Positions 9,718 through 17,961 of a stretch of DNA of 64,000 nt are shown piece by piece. The stretch's first letter is position 1, and each line of letters starts with the position of its first letter. A program made the position numbers and the translations under genes. The notes beneath the pieces are model-generated. The model saw only the letters and a list, made by a program, of their open reading frames with translations, ran no database searches and was not told the DNA's origin. The stretch covers positions 57,660 through 121,659 of the forward strand of contig CANJWZ010000005.1 in assembly GCA_947478725.1 (NCBI GenBank). The letters run 5' to 3'. This stretch comes from Comamonadaceae bacterium. Lineage in GTDB: Bacteria > Pseudomonadota > Gammaproteobacteria > Burkholderiales > Burkholderiaceae_C.

Positions 9718-10827
9718 ATGCAAGACCTGATTGTTCAGCGGCCCGAAGGCCTGTACTGCCCGCCCGGTGATTTCTATATTGACCCGTGGCGTGCGGTAGA
9801 CCGTGCTGTCATCACCCATGCCCATGCCGACCATGCACGCACGGGCCATGGCCACTATCTGGCCGCAGCCCCGGCGGAGGGTGTGCTGCGGTCCCGACTG
9901 GGCCAGGCCATTGCGCTTCAGGCCGTGCAATACGGCGAGGTGGTCACGCATAACGGCGTGACAGTGTCACTGCATCCTGCCGGGCATGTGCTGGGTTCTG
10001 CGCAGGTGTGCTTGCAGCATGGCGGGCAGACCTGGGTGGCCAGTGGTGACTACAAGGTGGCCCCCGATGCCACCTGTGCGCCGTTTGAGGCAGTGCGCTG
10101 TGATGTGTTTATCACCGAGTCCACTTTCGGTTTGCCCCTTTACCGCTGGCGACCAGATGCCGAGGTATTCGCCGAGATCAACGCTTGGTGGGCGGCCAAT
10201 GCGGCAGTAGGCCGTGCCAGCGTCCTGATGTGCTACAGCTTTGGTAAGGCGCAGCGCATTTTGAGTGGTGTGGACGCCTCCATCGCGCCCATTGTTGTTC
10301 ACAGCGCGGTTCAAACCCTCAACACCGCTTACCGCCTGGCTGGCGTGAACCTGCCAGACACAAAACTGGTCAGTGAGGTGACCGACCCGGCTGACTTCAA
10401 ACGCGCCTTGGTGCTGTGCCCGCCCAGTGCAGCGGTGCGCCGCGCTGGGCCGCCCCGAGCAAGCACAGCCCCCTTGGGGGGCAGCGAAGCACACGAAGTG
10501 GCAAGCGTGGGGGCAAATTATTCCGGCCCATGGCTCAAAAGATTCGGTGACTTCAGCGACGCCTTTGCCAGTGGCTGGATGCAACTGCGCGGCGCGCGGA
10601 GAAGGGGCAGTTATGACAAAGGCTTTGTCCTGTCTGACCACGCCGACTGGCCGGGGCTGATCGGTGCCATCGGTGCGACGGGCGCCAAGCGCGTTATTGT
10701 CACGCACGGCAGCGTTCCGGTCATGGTGCGATACCTGTCTGAACAAGGCCTGGAAGCAGGGGCTTTTCAAACTGAATATGGCGACGATTCAGCGGAAGAA
10801 AAAGTTGACGTCAAGGCGGCCGCATGA
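9718..10827 (+). CDS. Ligase-associated DNA exonuclease (MBL fold / beta-CASP)
   Basis: This 369-residue metallo-beta-lactamase fold nuclease has the metal motif THAHADHARTGHG (near residues 33-45), a later SGDYK and the C-terminal LSDHADWPGL. It belongs to the exonuclease family encoded beside bacterial ATP-dependent DNA ligases. The ligase start overlaps its stop by four bases. Residues of about 238-268 (ending VASVGANYS) are Ala/Arg/Gly-rich and unlike the flanking conserved parts LVLCPPSA and GPWLKRFGDF. They coincide with copy B of a dispersed repeat, so they look like an in-frame insertion. Function is inferred from family and context. Confidence 0.9.
   Translation: MQDLIVQRPEGLYCPPGDFYIDPWRAVDRAVITHAHADHARTGHGHYLAAAPAEGVLRSRLGQAIALQAVQYGEVVTHNGVTVSLHPAGHVLGSAQVCLQHGGQTWVASGDYKVAPDATCAPFEAVRCDVFITESTFGLPLYRWRPDAEVFAEINAWWAANAAVGRASVLMCYSFGKAQRILSGVDASIAPIVVHSAVQTLNTAYRLAGVNLPDTKLVSEVTDPADFKRALVLCPPSAAVRRAGPPRASTAPLGGSEAHEVASVGANYSGPWLKRFGDFSDAFASGWMQLRGARRRGSYDKGFVLSDHADWPGLIGAIGATGAKRVIVTHGSVPVMVRYLSEQGLEAGAFQTEYGDDSAEEKVDVKAAA
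10430..10514 (-). repeat. GC-rich dispersed element, copy B, inside the MBL exonuclease gene
   Basis: On the reverse strand this reads CCCCCACGCTTGCCACTTCG and continues through CTTCGCTGCCCCCCAAGGGG. It matches the first half of the elements at 2825-2924 and 39300-39400, while its second half is diverged. It is read through in frame by the exonuclease gene and encodes about 30 residues not expected in the family. Confidence 0.7.
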
Positions 10828-12518
10828 AGCACTTTTCCGCCCTGTTTACCGATTTGGACAGTACCACCTCGACCAACGCCAAAGTCGCTGCCTTGCAGGC
10901 TTACTTTCAAGTCGCACCCTCTGAAGATGCCGCCTGGGCGGTGTATTTCCTGTCAGGCGGTAAGCCCCGACAGGTGGTTAAAACTGCTGCGTTGCGGGCT
11001 CTGGCTTGTGAAGCGGCAGGCATTGACGACTGGCTGTTTGAAGAGTGCTATCAGGCGGTGGGCGACCTGGCCGAGACCATTGCCTACATCTTGCCGCTCG
11101 ACTTTGAAGCGAGCGATGTGGGCCTGGCGGTATGGATGGAAGAACGCCTCCTGCCCTTGCGCGGCTTGCATGAAGACGAGATTGCCCAGCGCATTCAAAG
11201 CTATTGGCGTGAACTCGATTCACGCGGGCGGTTTTTGCTGATCAAGCTGGTGGGCGGTGGCTTTCGTGTGGGTGTCAGCAAACTGCTGGTGCAACGCGCG
11301 CTGGCGGCCCATTCGGGGATAGACGCCAAGCGCATAGCCCAGCGCATGATGGGCTATGTCGATGCCAAGGCTTTGCCGACGGCCAGCAAGTTTGAAGCGC
11401 TAACGGCCCGTTCTGAAGACGGCGTCCTTGATCTGATGGATGCTGGGCAACCGTATCCGTTTTTCCTGGCGCATCAGCTCGATGCAACGCTTGCTGACTT
11501 TGACAGCAAGCTGGGTCCGGTCAGCGACTGGCAGGTTGAGTGGAAGTACGACGGCATTCGCGGGCAAATCGTCAAGCGGGCAGGGCGGGTGTGGGTCTGG
11601 TCGCGTGGCGAAGAACTGGTGACCGAACGTTTTCCAGAAATTGTGGCGCTGGCAGCTCAGCTGCCCGATGGGACCGTGCTGGATGGGGAGATCATGGTGT
11701 GGACTGACAACGTACCCGCTCCGTTCGCCCTGCTACAGCAGCGCATTGGCCGCAAAACACTGGGTAAAAAAATCCTTGCAGGTGCGCCAGTGACCTTCAT
11801 GGCCTACGACCTCCTTGAGGCAGGCGGCCAGGACATCCGGGCCTTGCCACAACACGCGCGGCGCTCGCAGCTTGAGCAAGTTCTTGTCCGCACCCGATTG
11901 AAACTGTCACCGATTGAGCGTCTTGCGTCTTGGGCTGACTTTGCCGCCTTGCGAACGCAATCGCGCGCACGCGGCGTGGAGGGCTTCATGCTCAAACGAA
12001 TGGATGCTGCCTATGGAACGGGTCGAACAAAAGCTGACGGTTTGTGGTGGAAGTGGAAAATCGAACCCATGACCACCGACTGCGTGCTGATCTACGCGCA
12101 AGCCGGTCACGGCAGGCGCGCATCGCTTTACACCGACTACACCTTTGCCGTCTGGAATCGTCCACCGCTCGACGCTCAGGAGGCAGATGCCGTTGTCAAG
12201 GCGATTGAAAAACGCGAATCTGCCAGGCCCGGTGGATTACAACTTGTGGCTTTCGCCAAAGCCTACTCGGGCCTGACGGATGAAGAGTTCAAGCAAATCG
12301 ACAGCGTGATTCGCAAAACCACACTGGAAAAGTTTGGCCCGGTGCGCAGCGTCAAGCCAACACTGGTGTTTGAGCTGGGTTTTGAAGGCATCAACCTGAG
12401 CCCGCGCCACAAAAGTGGCATTGCGGTGCGCTTTCCGCGCATGTTGCGTATCCGCACTGACAAGCCGCTGCACGAGGCCAACACGCTGGATGACCTCAAA
12501 TTGCTATTAAAAAAGTAG
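10824..12518 (+). CDS. ATP-dependent DNA ligase (LigB/LigC type, exonuclease-linked)
   Basis: The 564-residue protein joins DNA nicks using ATP. The adenylation motif KYDGIR places the nucleotidyl lysine at residue 241. Other ligase motifs are LDGEIMVW, VEGFMLKRMDAAYGTGRT and WWKWKIEP. A helical DNA-binding domain occupies residues 1-200 and an OB-fold domain follows about residue 420. ATGA overlap with the upstream exonuclease indicates co-translation; in other genomes the pair often comes with a helicase, which is absent here. The last codons (LKLLLKK) and the stop fall in an AT-rich repeat (12512-12562), so the native C-terminus may have been altered. Confidence 0.93.
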   Translation: MKHFSALFTDLDSTTSTNAKVAALQAYFQVAPSEDAAWAVYFLSGGKPRQVVKTAALRALACEAAGIDDWLFEECYQAVGDLAETIAYILPLDFEASDVGLAVWMEERLLPLRGLHEDEIAQRIQSYWRELDSRGRFLLIKLVGGGFRVGVSKLLVQRALAAHSGIDAKRIAQRMMGYVDAKALPTASKFEALTARSEDGVLDLMDAGQPYPFFLAHQLDATLADFDSKLGPVSDWQVEWKYDGIRGQIVKRAGRVWVWSRGEELVTERFPEIVALAAQLPDGTVLDGEIMVWTDNVPAPFALLQQRIGRKTLGKKILAGAPVTFMAYDLLEAGGQDIRALPQHARRSQLEQVLVRTRLKLSPIERLASWADFAALRTQSRARGVEGFMLKRMDAAYGTGRTKADGLWWKWKIEPMTTDCVLIYAQAGHGRRASLYTDYTFAVWNRPPLDAQEADAVVKAIEKRESARPGGLQLVAFAKAYSGLTDEEFKQIDSVIRKTTLEKFGPVRSVKPTLVFELGFEGINLSPRHKSGIAVRFPRMLRIRTDKPLHEANTLDDLKLLLKK

Positions 12519-12562
12519 CATTTAACCCTCGTATTTATTGGCTTATAGCCCTAAAACATATA
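12512..12562 (+). repeat. AT-rich dispersed repeat, copy 1
   Basis: Begins TTGCTATTAAAAAAGTAGCA and ends near ATTTATTGGCTTATAGCCC. It shares the pattern GCTATT-(8)-AGC-(~20)-ATTGGCT-(5)-GCC with copies at 23735, 44230, 50338 and, reversed, inside gpsA. It overlaps the last codons and stop of the DNA ligase gene. Confidence 0.55.
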
Positions 12563-12610
12563 CCTCAAAGGGCTAAAACGAGGTTTTGAGCGGTTTGGTA
12601 ACATCCAAGC

Positions 12611-13330
12611 ATGCTTATGACATCAAATCCTTCCTTACCCAATACCACAGACGAAGGCACCCCGGTATCGGTCAAGATCCGCGAGCGCCTGGCCGCTGCC
12701 AAAAAGCGCTTCAATGCCAACGACAATATCGCCCAGTTCATCGAGCCGGGCGAGCTGGAAAAGCTGCTTGACGAGGTGGAAGTCAAGATGCAGGGCGTTT
12801 TGGACAGCATGGTGATTGACACCGAAAACGACCACAACACCAACAACACGGCGCGCCGCGTGGCCAAAATGTATCTGAACGAGGTGTTCAAGGGCCGCTA
12901 TGTGCCGGCCCCTGCGGTGACCGAGTTCCCGAACGCCGAGCACCTCAACGAGCTGATGATCGTCGGCCCCATCACGGTACGCAGCGCCTGCTCACACCAC
13001 TTTTGCCCGGTGATTGGCCAGGTCTGGATCGGTGTTTTGCCCAACGAACACACCAATGTGATCGGTCTGTCCAAATATGCGCGCCTGGCCGAGTGGGTGA
13101 TGGGACGGCCACAGATCCAGGAAGAGGCGGTCGTGCAACTGGCCGATTTGATCATGGAAAAAACAACGCCTGATGGCTTGGCCATCGTGATGGAAGCGAG
13201 CCACTTCTGCATGGGCTGGCGCGGCGTCAAAGACCTCGATAGCAAAATGATCAATTCGGTCATGCGCGGCGTGTTCCTGAAGGACTCCAACCTGCGCCGT
13301 GAGTTTTTATCGCTGATTCCAAAGTCATAG
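12611..13330 (+). CDS. folE: GTP cyclohydrolase I
   Basis: FolE converts GTP to 7,8-dihydroneopterin triphosphate, the first step of folate and pterin synthesis. The 239-residue protein has the zinc and catalytic motif RSACSHHFCPVIGQVWIG (about residues 121-138), followed by GLSKYARLAEWVMGRPQIQE and a C-terminal MEASHFCMGWRGVKD with the other metal-binding Cys. The start is the ATG at 12611; an in-frame ATG two codons later is equally possible. A BLUF photoreceptor gene follows 58 bp later on the same strand. Confidence 0.95.
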   Translation: MLMTSNPSLPNTTDEGTPVSVKIRERLAAAKKRFNANDNIAQFIEPGELEKLLDEVEVKMQGVLDSMVIDTENDHNTNNTARRVAKMYLNEVFKGRYVPAPAVTEFPNAEHLNELMIVGPITVRSACSHHFCPVIGQVWIGVLPNEHTNVIGLSKYARLAEWVMGRPQIQEEAVVQLADLIMEKTTPDGLAIVMEASHFCMGWRGVKDLDSKMINSVMRGVFLKDSNLRREFLSLIPKS

Positions 13331-13388
13331 CACTGACCTCGCCGTCAAGCCTTTCATTCATCACTTTCAGTAACCCGAGTACATCCCC

Positions 13389-13814
13389 ATGTTGGTCCGC
13401 CTTTTATATGCCAGTCGTCTGGCTGATACTGAATCCGCAACAGCCACCGAGTCCATCCTGGCGCAGTCGCGAAATCACAATCCGGCCAGCGGGATCACTG
13501 GCATTCTTTGCTACGGCGGCGGTATTTTTTTGCAGGCGCTCGAAGGCGGCCGGCAGCAGGTGAGCGCGCTGTATGGCCATATTCAAAAAGATGAGCGTCA
13601 CAAAGACGTGGTGCTGCTGCACTATGAAGAAATCATGGAGCGCCGCTTTGGTGGCTGGACCATGGGCCAGGTCAATGTGGCCAAGCTCAACACGTCCGTC
13701 CTGCTGAAGTATTCTGAAAAGCCTGAGTTCAATCCGTATTCCGTGTCAGGCAACGTGTCTTTGGCCCTGCTGGAAGAGCTGATGGCGACCGCGTCCATCA
13801 TGGGCAGATCCTGA
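13389..13814 (+). CDS. BLUF domain blue-light photoreceptor
   Basis: The 141-residue protein is a short BLUF type: one FAD-binding BLUF domain (residues 1-95) and a C-terminal extension of about 45 residues with no recognisable output domain. The photocycle residues are in place: Tyr7 (LLYASR), Asn31 (NHNPASGITG), Gln49 (FLQALEGG), Trp90 and Met92 (GGWTMG). Their spacing is the same as in AppA, so it should be photoactive. Such short proteins act through protein partners, which cannot be named here. It lies downstream of folE and upstream of a DUF429 gene. Confidence 0.93.
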   Translation: MLVRLLYASRLADTESATATESILAQSRNHNPASGITGILCYGGGIFLQALEGGRQQVSALYGHIQKDERHKDVVLLHYEEIMERRFGGWTMGQVNVAKLNTSVLLKYSEKPEFNPYSVSGNVSLALLEELMATASIMGRS

Positions 13815-13829
13815 CGCGAGCTGCTTCAA

Positions 13830-14642
13830 TTGACCCTGCTCCTGGGCTGCGACTTTTCCAGCAGCCCCACCCGTCAAAAACCGATTGTGCTGGCCCTTGG
13901 TGGCGCGCAAAGCGGATGTGTCCAGCTCACCAAGCTTGAACATCTTGCGTCGCTTGATGCGTTTGGCGCATGGCTGGCACAGCCCAAAAGCTGGCTGGGC
14001 GTGTTTGACTTGCCATTTGGTCTGCCCCGCGAACTGGTCGAGTATCTGCAATGGCCCTCCAGCTGGCCAGATCTGATCAAACACTACGCCGCTTTAAGTC
14101 GCGACGAGATTCGCGCCACCTTTGCCGCGTTTTGCGACTCACGCCCGGCGGGCGGCAAGTTCGCGCACCGCGCAGCAGACAAACCCGCCGGCTCCAGCCC
14201 GTCAATGAAGTGGGTCAACCCGCCGGTAGCCTTCATGTTGCATGCGGGTGTGCCGCGTTTGCTCGACTCTGGCGTGCATTTGCCGGGTCTTCATGAGGGC
14301 GACAAAACCCGCGTGGCATTGGAGGGCTACCCTGGCCTGCTGGCGCGCGAGGTGCTGGGCAACCGCAGTTACAAAAGCGACGACAAAGCCAAGCAAACGC
14401 CAGAGCGCTTGATCGCCCGCAAGGATTTGATCACCGCGCTGGAACTGGGCCAAACCCGCCTTAAGTTGCGGCTCAAACTGACCCACGCCCAGCGCGACAT
14501 GCTGGTGGGCGACGCCAAAGGCGACAGTCTGGACGCGGTGCTGTGCCTGATGCAAGCGGCTTGGGCACAAGAGCGCGGTGCACCTGGCTACGGTTTACCA
14601 CCAGAAGTTGACCCGCTTGAAGGCTGGATCATCACGGCTTGA
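13830..14642 (+). CDS. DUF429 domain protein
   Basis: A 270-residue protein starting at a TTG codon 15 bases after the BLUF stop; I see no better ATG. It begins LLLGCDFSSSPTRQKPIVLA, an RNase H-like first strand with an Asp, as in DUF429 proteins. Later segments include GVFDLPFGLPRELVEYL, EGYPGLLAREVLGNRSYKSD and DAKGDSLDAVLCLMQAAWA, the last with the acidic residues of the C-terminal helix. The RNase H-like fold suggests nuclease ancestry, but no activity is established. Co-direction with folE and BLUF may be accidental. Confidence 0.8.
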   Translation: MTLLLGCDFSSSPTRQKPIVLALGGAQSGCVQLTKLEHLASLDAFGAWLAQPKSWLGVFDLPFGLPRELVEYLQWPSSWPDLIKHYAALSRDEIRATFAAFCDSRPAGGKFAHRAADKPAGSSPSMKWVNPPVAFMLHAGVPRLLDSGVHLPGLHEGDKTRVALEGYPGLLAREVLGNRSYKSDDKAKQTPERLIARKDLITALELGQTRLKLRLKLTHAQRDMLVGDAKGDSLDAVLCLMQAAWAQERGAPGYGLPPEVDPLEGWIITA

Positions 14643-14742
14643 TGGGGGGCGTCCGAATTTTTGTGTCAACGCAGTAGAGGGGCGTTGATGTCTGCTCGCA
14701 CCTTCACCTCCATATTCGTGGTGGCGCGCTGATAATCATGAA

Positions 14743-15312
14743 ATGCCTTTAGAAATGACGCAAAACAGTCGCTTTCAGGAGTCATTTAAGCCTCTAGGCC
14801 AATGGATATATGTACGAACAGCTATTGAATTAATCGTATTTGCCTTGCTGGTCTGTGTCTGTCTTCAGGCATCGGCGGGGCCCCGTTCTGTCCAGGCTGG
14901 CGTGGTCATGCGGGTGGTCGATGGCGACACGGTATGGGTGCAAACCAGCCCCAGCCAACCCCTCTTAAAGGTGCGCATTCAGGGCATCGACGCGCCAGAA
15001 ATTTGTCAGACGGGTGGTTTGCAGGCGCAAGAGGCACTCCAAAACCGGGTGCTGGGACAAGGCGTGACGGTTACCTCTGGCGCGCATGACGACTATGGCC
15101 GTACCGTGGGCAAGCTTTACTGGCAAGGCCAGGACGTGGGCCGCTGGCTGGTGGCCAACGGCCACGCCTGGGTGTACAGCGTGCACCACAAAAAGGGGCC
15201 GTACGCCGATGAGTTTGCCCAGGCCCAGGCGCATCGGCGCGGGGTGTTCAGTCAAGCTGCGGAAGAACCTCGGTTGTTTCGCAAACGCCATGGCAGTTGT
15301 TATAAAAACTGA
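14743..15312 (+). CDS. Secreted or membrane-anchored thermonuclease (staphylococcal nuclease family)
   Basis: The 189-residue protein has a hydrophobic N-terminal segment (IELIVFALLVCVCLQASAG) that should act as a signal or anchor, then a staphylococcal nuclease domain. Motifs are VVDGDTVWV (calcium-binding Asp), RIQGIDAPE (catalytic Arg and acidic pair) and DDYGRTVGKLYWQG (second catalytic Arg). The helix AQAQAHRRGVFS completes the fold. It likely degrades extracellular or periplasmic DNA or RNA. The N-terminal coding part is AT-rich relative to the rest. Confidence 0.9.
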   Translation: MPLEMTQNSRFQESFKPLGQWIYVRTAIELIVFALLVCVCLQASAGPRSVQAGVVMRVVDGDTVWVQTSPSQPLLKVRIQGIDAPEICQTGGLQAQEALQNRVLGQGVTVTSGAHDDYGRTVGKLYWQGQDVGRWLVANGHAWVYSVHHKKGPYADEFAQAQAHRRGVFSQAAEEPRLFRKRHGSCYKN

Positions 15313-15433
15313 CTGTCGTTCTACAAAAAAGAAAGCCGCTTTTGACCTCGGTGGCCGGGTTGCGTGACTACAGTGAATCGACAGCCTGCCGCGTTAGCGG
15401 CGAGCTTGCCGTATTTAACTTTTTAAAGGACGC

Positions 15434-15592
15434 ATGATGAACAAAGACCAAATCAAGGGCCGCGTCGAACAGGCTAAGGAACACCTCAAGGAAGCCTCTG
15501 GCAAGATCGTCGTCAACGACACCAGCATGTTGAGCCTGAGTTCACCGTTCAGAATGGCGGGTAAGTTTGCCGCACCCACAGCAGGTCAGTGA
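15434..15592 (+). pseudogene. Truncated CsbD-like stress protein
   Basis: A 52-codon frame begins MMNKDQIKGRVEQAKEHLKE, the normal start of CsbD-family proteins (small, highly charged, usually 60-70 residues and induced by stress). After residue 28 it leaves the family pattern and ends in MLSLSSPFRMAGKFAAPTAG and a stop, without the usual second half. An AAAGGA ribosome site precedes the ATG. It is probably a decayed copy, although a short translated peptide is possible. Confidence 0.6.
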
Positions 15593-15613
15593 TCGTTTAT
15601 TGCTGCCGGTTGA

Positions 15614-16363
15614 TCAGCGAGGATGACAAACTGTGCAGACGCTGTTGCGCGGCATCCGCACTTCAGCAAAGCTCATGCTGCGGCCATCGAGCATCAGTAG
15701 CCGGCCCGTGAGCGGCTCGCCCGTATGGGTCAGCAGCTTCAAAGCTTCGGCCGCCTGCACACTGCCAATGATGCCGACAAGCGGCGCAAAAACGCCCATG
15801 GTGGCGCATTGTGTGTCTTCAAATGTGCTGGATTCGGGGAACACACAGGCATAGCAGGGCGAAAGCAGGTCGCGCGGGTCATACACTGTCACTTGCCCGT
15901 CAAAGCGAATGGCAGCACCCGAGACCAAGGGCTTTCGGTGTTTGACGCAAGCCCGGTTGATCGCGTGACGGGTCTTGAAGTTGTCGGTACAGTCGAGCAC
16001 CACATCTGCCAGCAGCACCTGCTCATCGAGCAGCGCATCGCCTGCGCGCTTGGTGATGACGGTCACGTGAACGTCAGGGTTGATGTCGGCGATGGCTTGC
16101 TCAATGGACTGCGCTTTAGGCTTGCCGATGTCAGCCAGTGTGTGGGCTATTTGCCGTTGCAAATTGGTAGCGTCTACCGTGTCGTGGTCTACCACGGTGA
16201 TGTGCCCAACCCCCGCGCTGCCCAGGTACAAGGCAGCAGGTGAGCCCAAACCGCCCGCACCAATGATCAGCGCACGCGAGGCCAGCAGTTGCTGCTGGCC
16301 CTCGATACCGATTTCATCTAGAAGAATGTGGCGCGAGTAGCGCAGCAGCTGGTGGTCGTTCAA
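15614..16363 (-). CDS. moeB: HesA/MoeB/ThiF family adenylyltransferase
   Basis: E1-like enzyme that adenylates the C-terminus of a ubiquitin-fold sulfur carrier (MoaD or ThiS). The 249-residue protein has the nucleotide loop GAGGLGSPA (about residues 36-44), DHDTVDATNLQRQ and a catalytic-type DCTDNFKTRHAIN. Two Cys pairs form the zinc site (CYAC mid-protein, CTVC at the C-terminus). The length matches MoeB without a rhodanese domain. MoeB would support molybdopterin synthesis, needed by the formate dehydrogenase of this window. ThiF cannot be excluded by sequence alone. Confidence 0.88.
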   Translation of the reverse strand: MNDHQLLRYSRHILLDEIGIEGQQQLLASRALIIGAGGLGSPAALYLGSAGVGHITVVDHDTVDATNLQRQIAHTLADIGKPKAQSIEQAIADINPDVHVTVITKRAGDALLDEQVLLADVVLDCTDNFKTRHAINRACVKHRKPLVSGAAIRFDGQVTVYDPRDLLSPCYACVFPESSTFEDTQCATMGVFAPLVGIIGSVQAAEALKLLTHTGEPLTGRLLMLDGRSMSFAEVRMPRNSVCTVCHPR

Positions 16364-16381
16364 GAAGCATCCAAGAAAAAA

Positions 16382-17821
16382 TCAATTCTCTTTTTTCTCG
16401 TTCTTGTTTTCGACCACCGCAGTTTTGCTCACAATCACAGGCCGGCCTTTGAGCTGGTTGATCGCTTGTGCCAGCGGGAAGTCTTTGTCGCTGCCCAGCT
16501 CAGGTGGGCGACGCTGTTCGGGTGTCTTTTTGTTCTCTTCTTCCAGCCGTTTCAGCGCCAGTTCGCGTGCTTTTTCGCGGTTTGCGTCTTTGGTTTCTGC
16601 GCCCTGGCCACTGCCCAGGTGTTTCTCCAAGTCAGCCTCGCGGGTGCGCAGGGCAGCAAATGGGCTGCCTTCCAGGGTCTCGTCCACCATCACGTCAGGA
16701 ATGATGCCTTTGGCCTGAATCGACTTGCCGCTTGGCGTGTAGTAGCGGGCGGTCGTGAGCTTGATACCGGTGTCAGGTCCCAATGGCCGCACGGTTTGCA
16801 CCGACCCTTTGCCAAAAGTCTGGTTGCCCATGATGGTGGCGCGTTTGTGGTCTTGCAGTGCACCAGCCACGATTTCGCTGGCAGAAGCCGAGCCCTCATT
16901 GACCAGCACCACCAAAGGCACCGTTTTCATGGCTGCTGGCAGTTTCTTCAGGGGGTCGTTGCCCGCGCGGCGCAGATAGAACTCGGGTGCGGCCTTGTAG
17001 GTGAACTTGCTTTCAGCCAGTTGCCCGTTGGTAGACACCACCGTCACGTTTTCTGGCAAAAACGCGGCTGAAATAGCCACTGCTGCATCCAGCAAACCGC
17101 CTGGGTCGTTACGCAAATCCAGCACCAGGCCTTTGAGGTTGGGCTCTTGCTTGTAAATGGCTTCCATCTTGGTGGCAAAGTCGTCCACCGTGCGCTCCTG
17201 AAACTGGCTCAGACGAATCCAGGCGTAACCCGGCTCCATGACCTTGCTGCGCACCGACTGGGTACGAATTTCTTCGCGGATGATGGTGACCGGGAACGTT
17301 CGGCTTTCGTCCTTGCGGAAAATCGTCAGCACAACCTTGCTTTTGGGCTCGCCGCGCATTTTTTTGACGGCGTCATTCAGCGACAGTCCCTTGACCATCG
17401 TGTCATCAATTTTGGTGATCAGGTCGTTGGGTTTGAGGCCCGCCCGGTCGGCAGGCGAGCCTTCAATCGGGGACACCACTTTCACCAATCCGTCTTCCTG
17501 GCTGATCTCAATGCCGACACCCACAAAGCGGCCAGTGGTGCCTTCGCGAAATTCCTTGAAGGATTTCTTGTCAAAGTACGCCGAGTGGGGGTCCAGGCTG
17601 GCCACCATGCCGGTAATGGCGTCTGAAATGAGCTTTTTCTCATCAACAGGCTCCACGTAATCTGACTTGACCATGCCAAACACATTGGCCAGCTGCTGAA
17701 GCTCTTCAAGGGGCAGCGGTGCCAGCCCGCCGCGCGCGACGGCCTGTAGCTGCACGGTGGTGAGCGCACCGGCCACCACACCTATTGAAACCCAGCCTGC
17801 AATTTTGAGCTTTTGACCCAT
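16382..17821 (-). CDS. ctpA: S41 family C-terminal processing protease
   Basis: This periplasmic serine protease of the CtpA/Prc family has 479 residues. It has an N-terminal hydrophobic signal or anchor (VSIGVVAGALTTVQLQAVA) and a PDZ domain (about residues 95-180, with SPADRAGLKPNDLI). The S41 catalytic domain has the Ser in NEGSASASEIVAGAL and Lys in NQTFGKGSVQ. LRNDPGGLLDAAV and YYTPSGKSIQ are also diagnostic. A charged C-terminal tail (EEENKKTPEQRRPPE and a Lys/Glu-rich end) is probably disordered. It sits between moeB and gpmA, the usual order in this family of bacteria. Confidence 0.94.
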   Translation of the reverse strand: MGQKLKIAGWVSIGVVAGALTTVQLQAVARGGLAPLPLEELQQLANVFGMVKSDYVEPVDEKKLISDAITGMVASLDPHSAYFDKKSFKEFREGTTGRFVGVGIEISQEDGLVKVVSPIEGSPADRAGLKPNDLITKIDDTMVKGLSLNDAVKKMRGEPKSKVVLTIFRKDESRTFPVTIIREEIRTQSVRSKVMEPGYAWIRLSQFQERTVDDFATKMEAIYKQEPNLKGLVLDLRNDPGGLLDAAVAISAAFLPENVTVVSTNGQLAESKFTYKAAPEFYLRRAGNDPLKKLPAAMKTVPLVVLVNEGSASASEIVAGALQDHKRATIMGNQTFGKGSVQTVRPLGPDTGIKLTTARYYTPSGKSIQAKGIIPDVMVDETLEGSPFAALRTREADLEKHLGSGQGAETKDANREKARELALKRLEEENKKTPEQRRPPELGSDKDFPLAQAINQLKGRPVIVSKTAVVENKNEKKEN

Positions 17822-17961
17822 GAGGACACCTTAAAAAGAACTGTCACAAAAAACGATGAAAGCAATATACACCTAGGACAAAAGCCTTGTAAATCAGTTC
17901 CTCACGGGGTGCCAGTTTCCCCGTTTTGAACATCTGTTTTACCTCTGGTTTACACAGGCCC

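Noticed and set aside
17904..17924. Terminator-like hairpin ACGGGG/CCCCGT between ctpA and gpmA
   Set aside because: The short T-run is on the + strand whereas both flanking genes are on the - strand; as a gpmA terminator it lacks a T-run.
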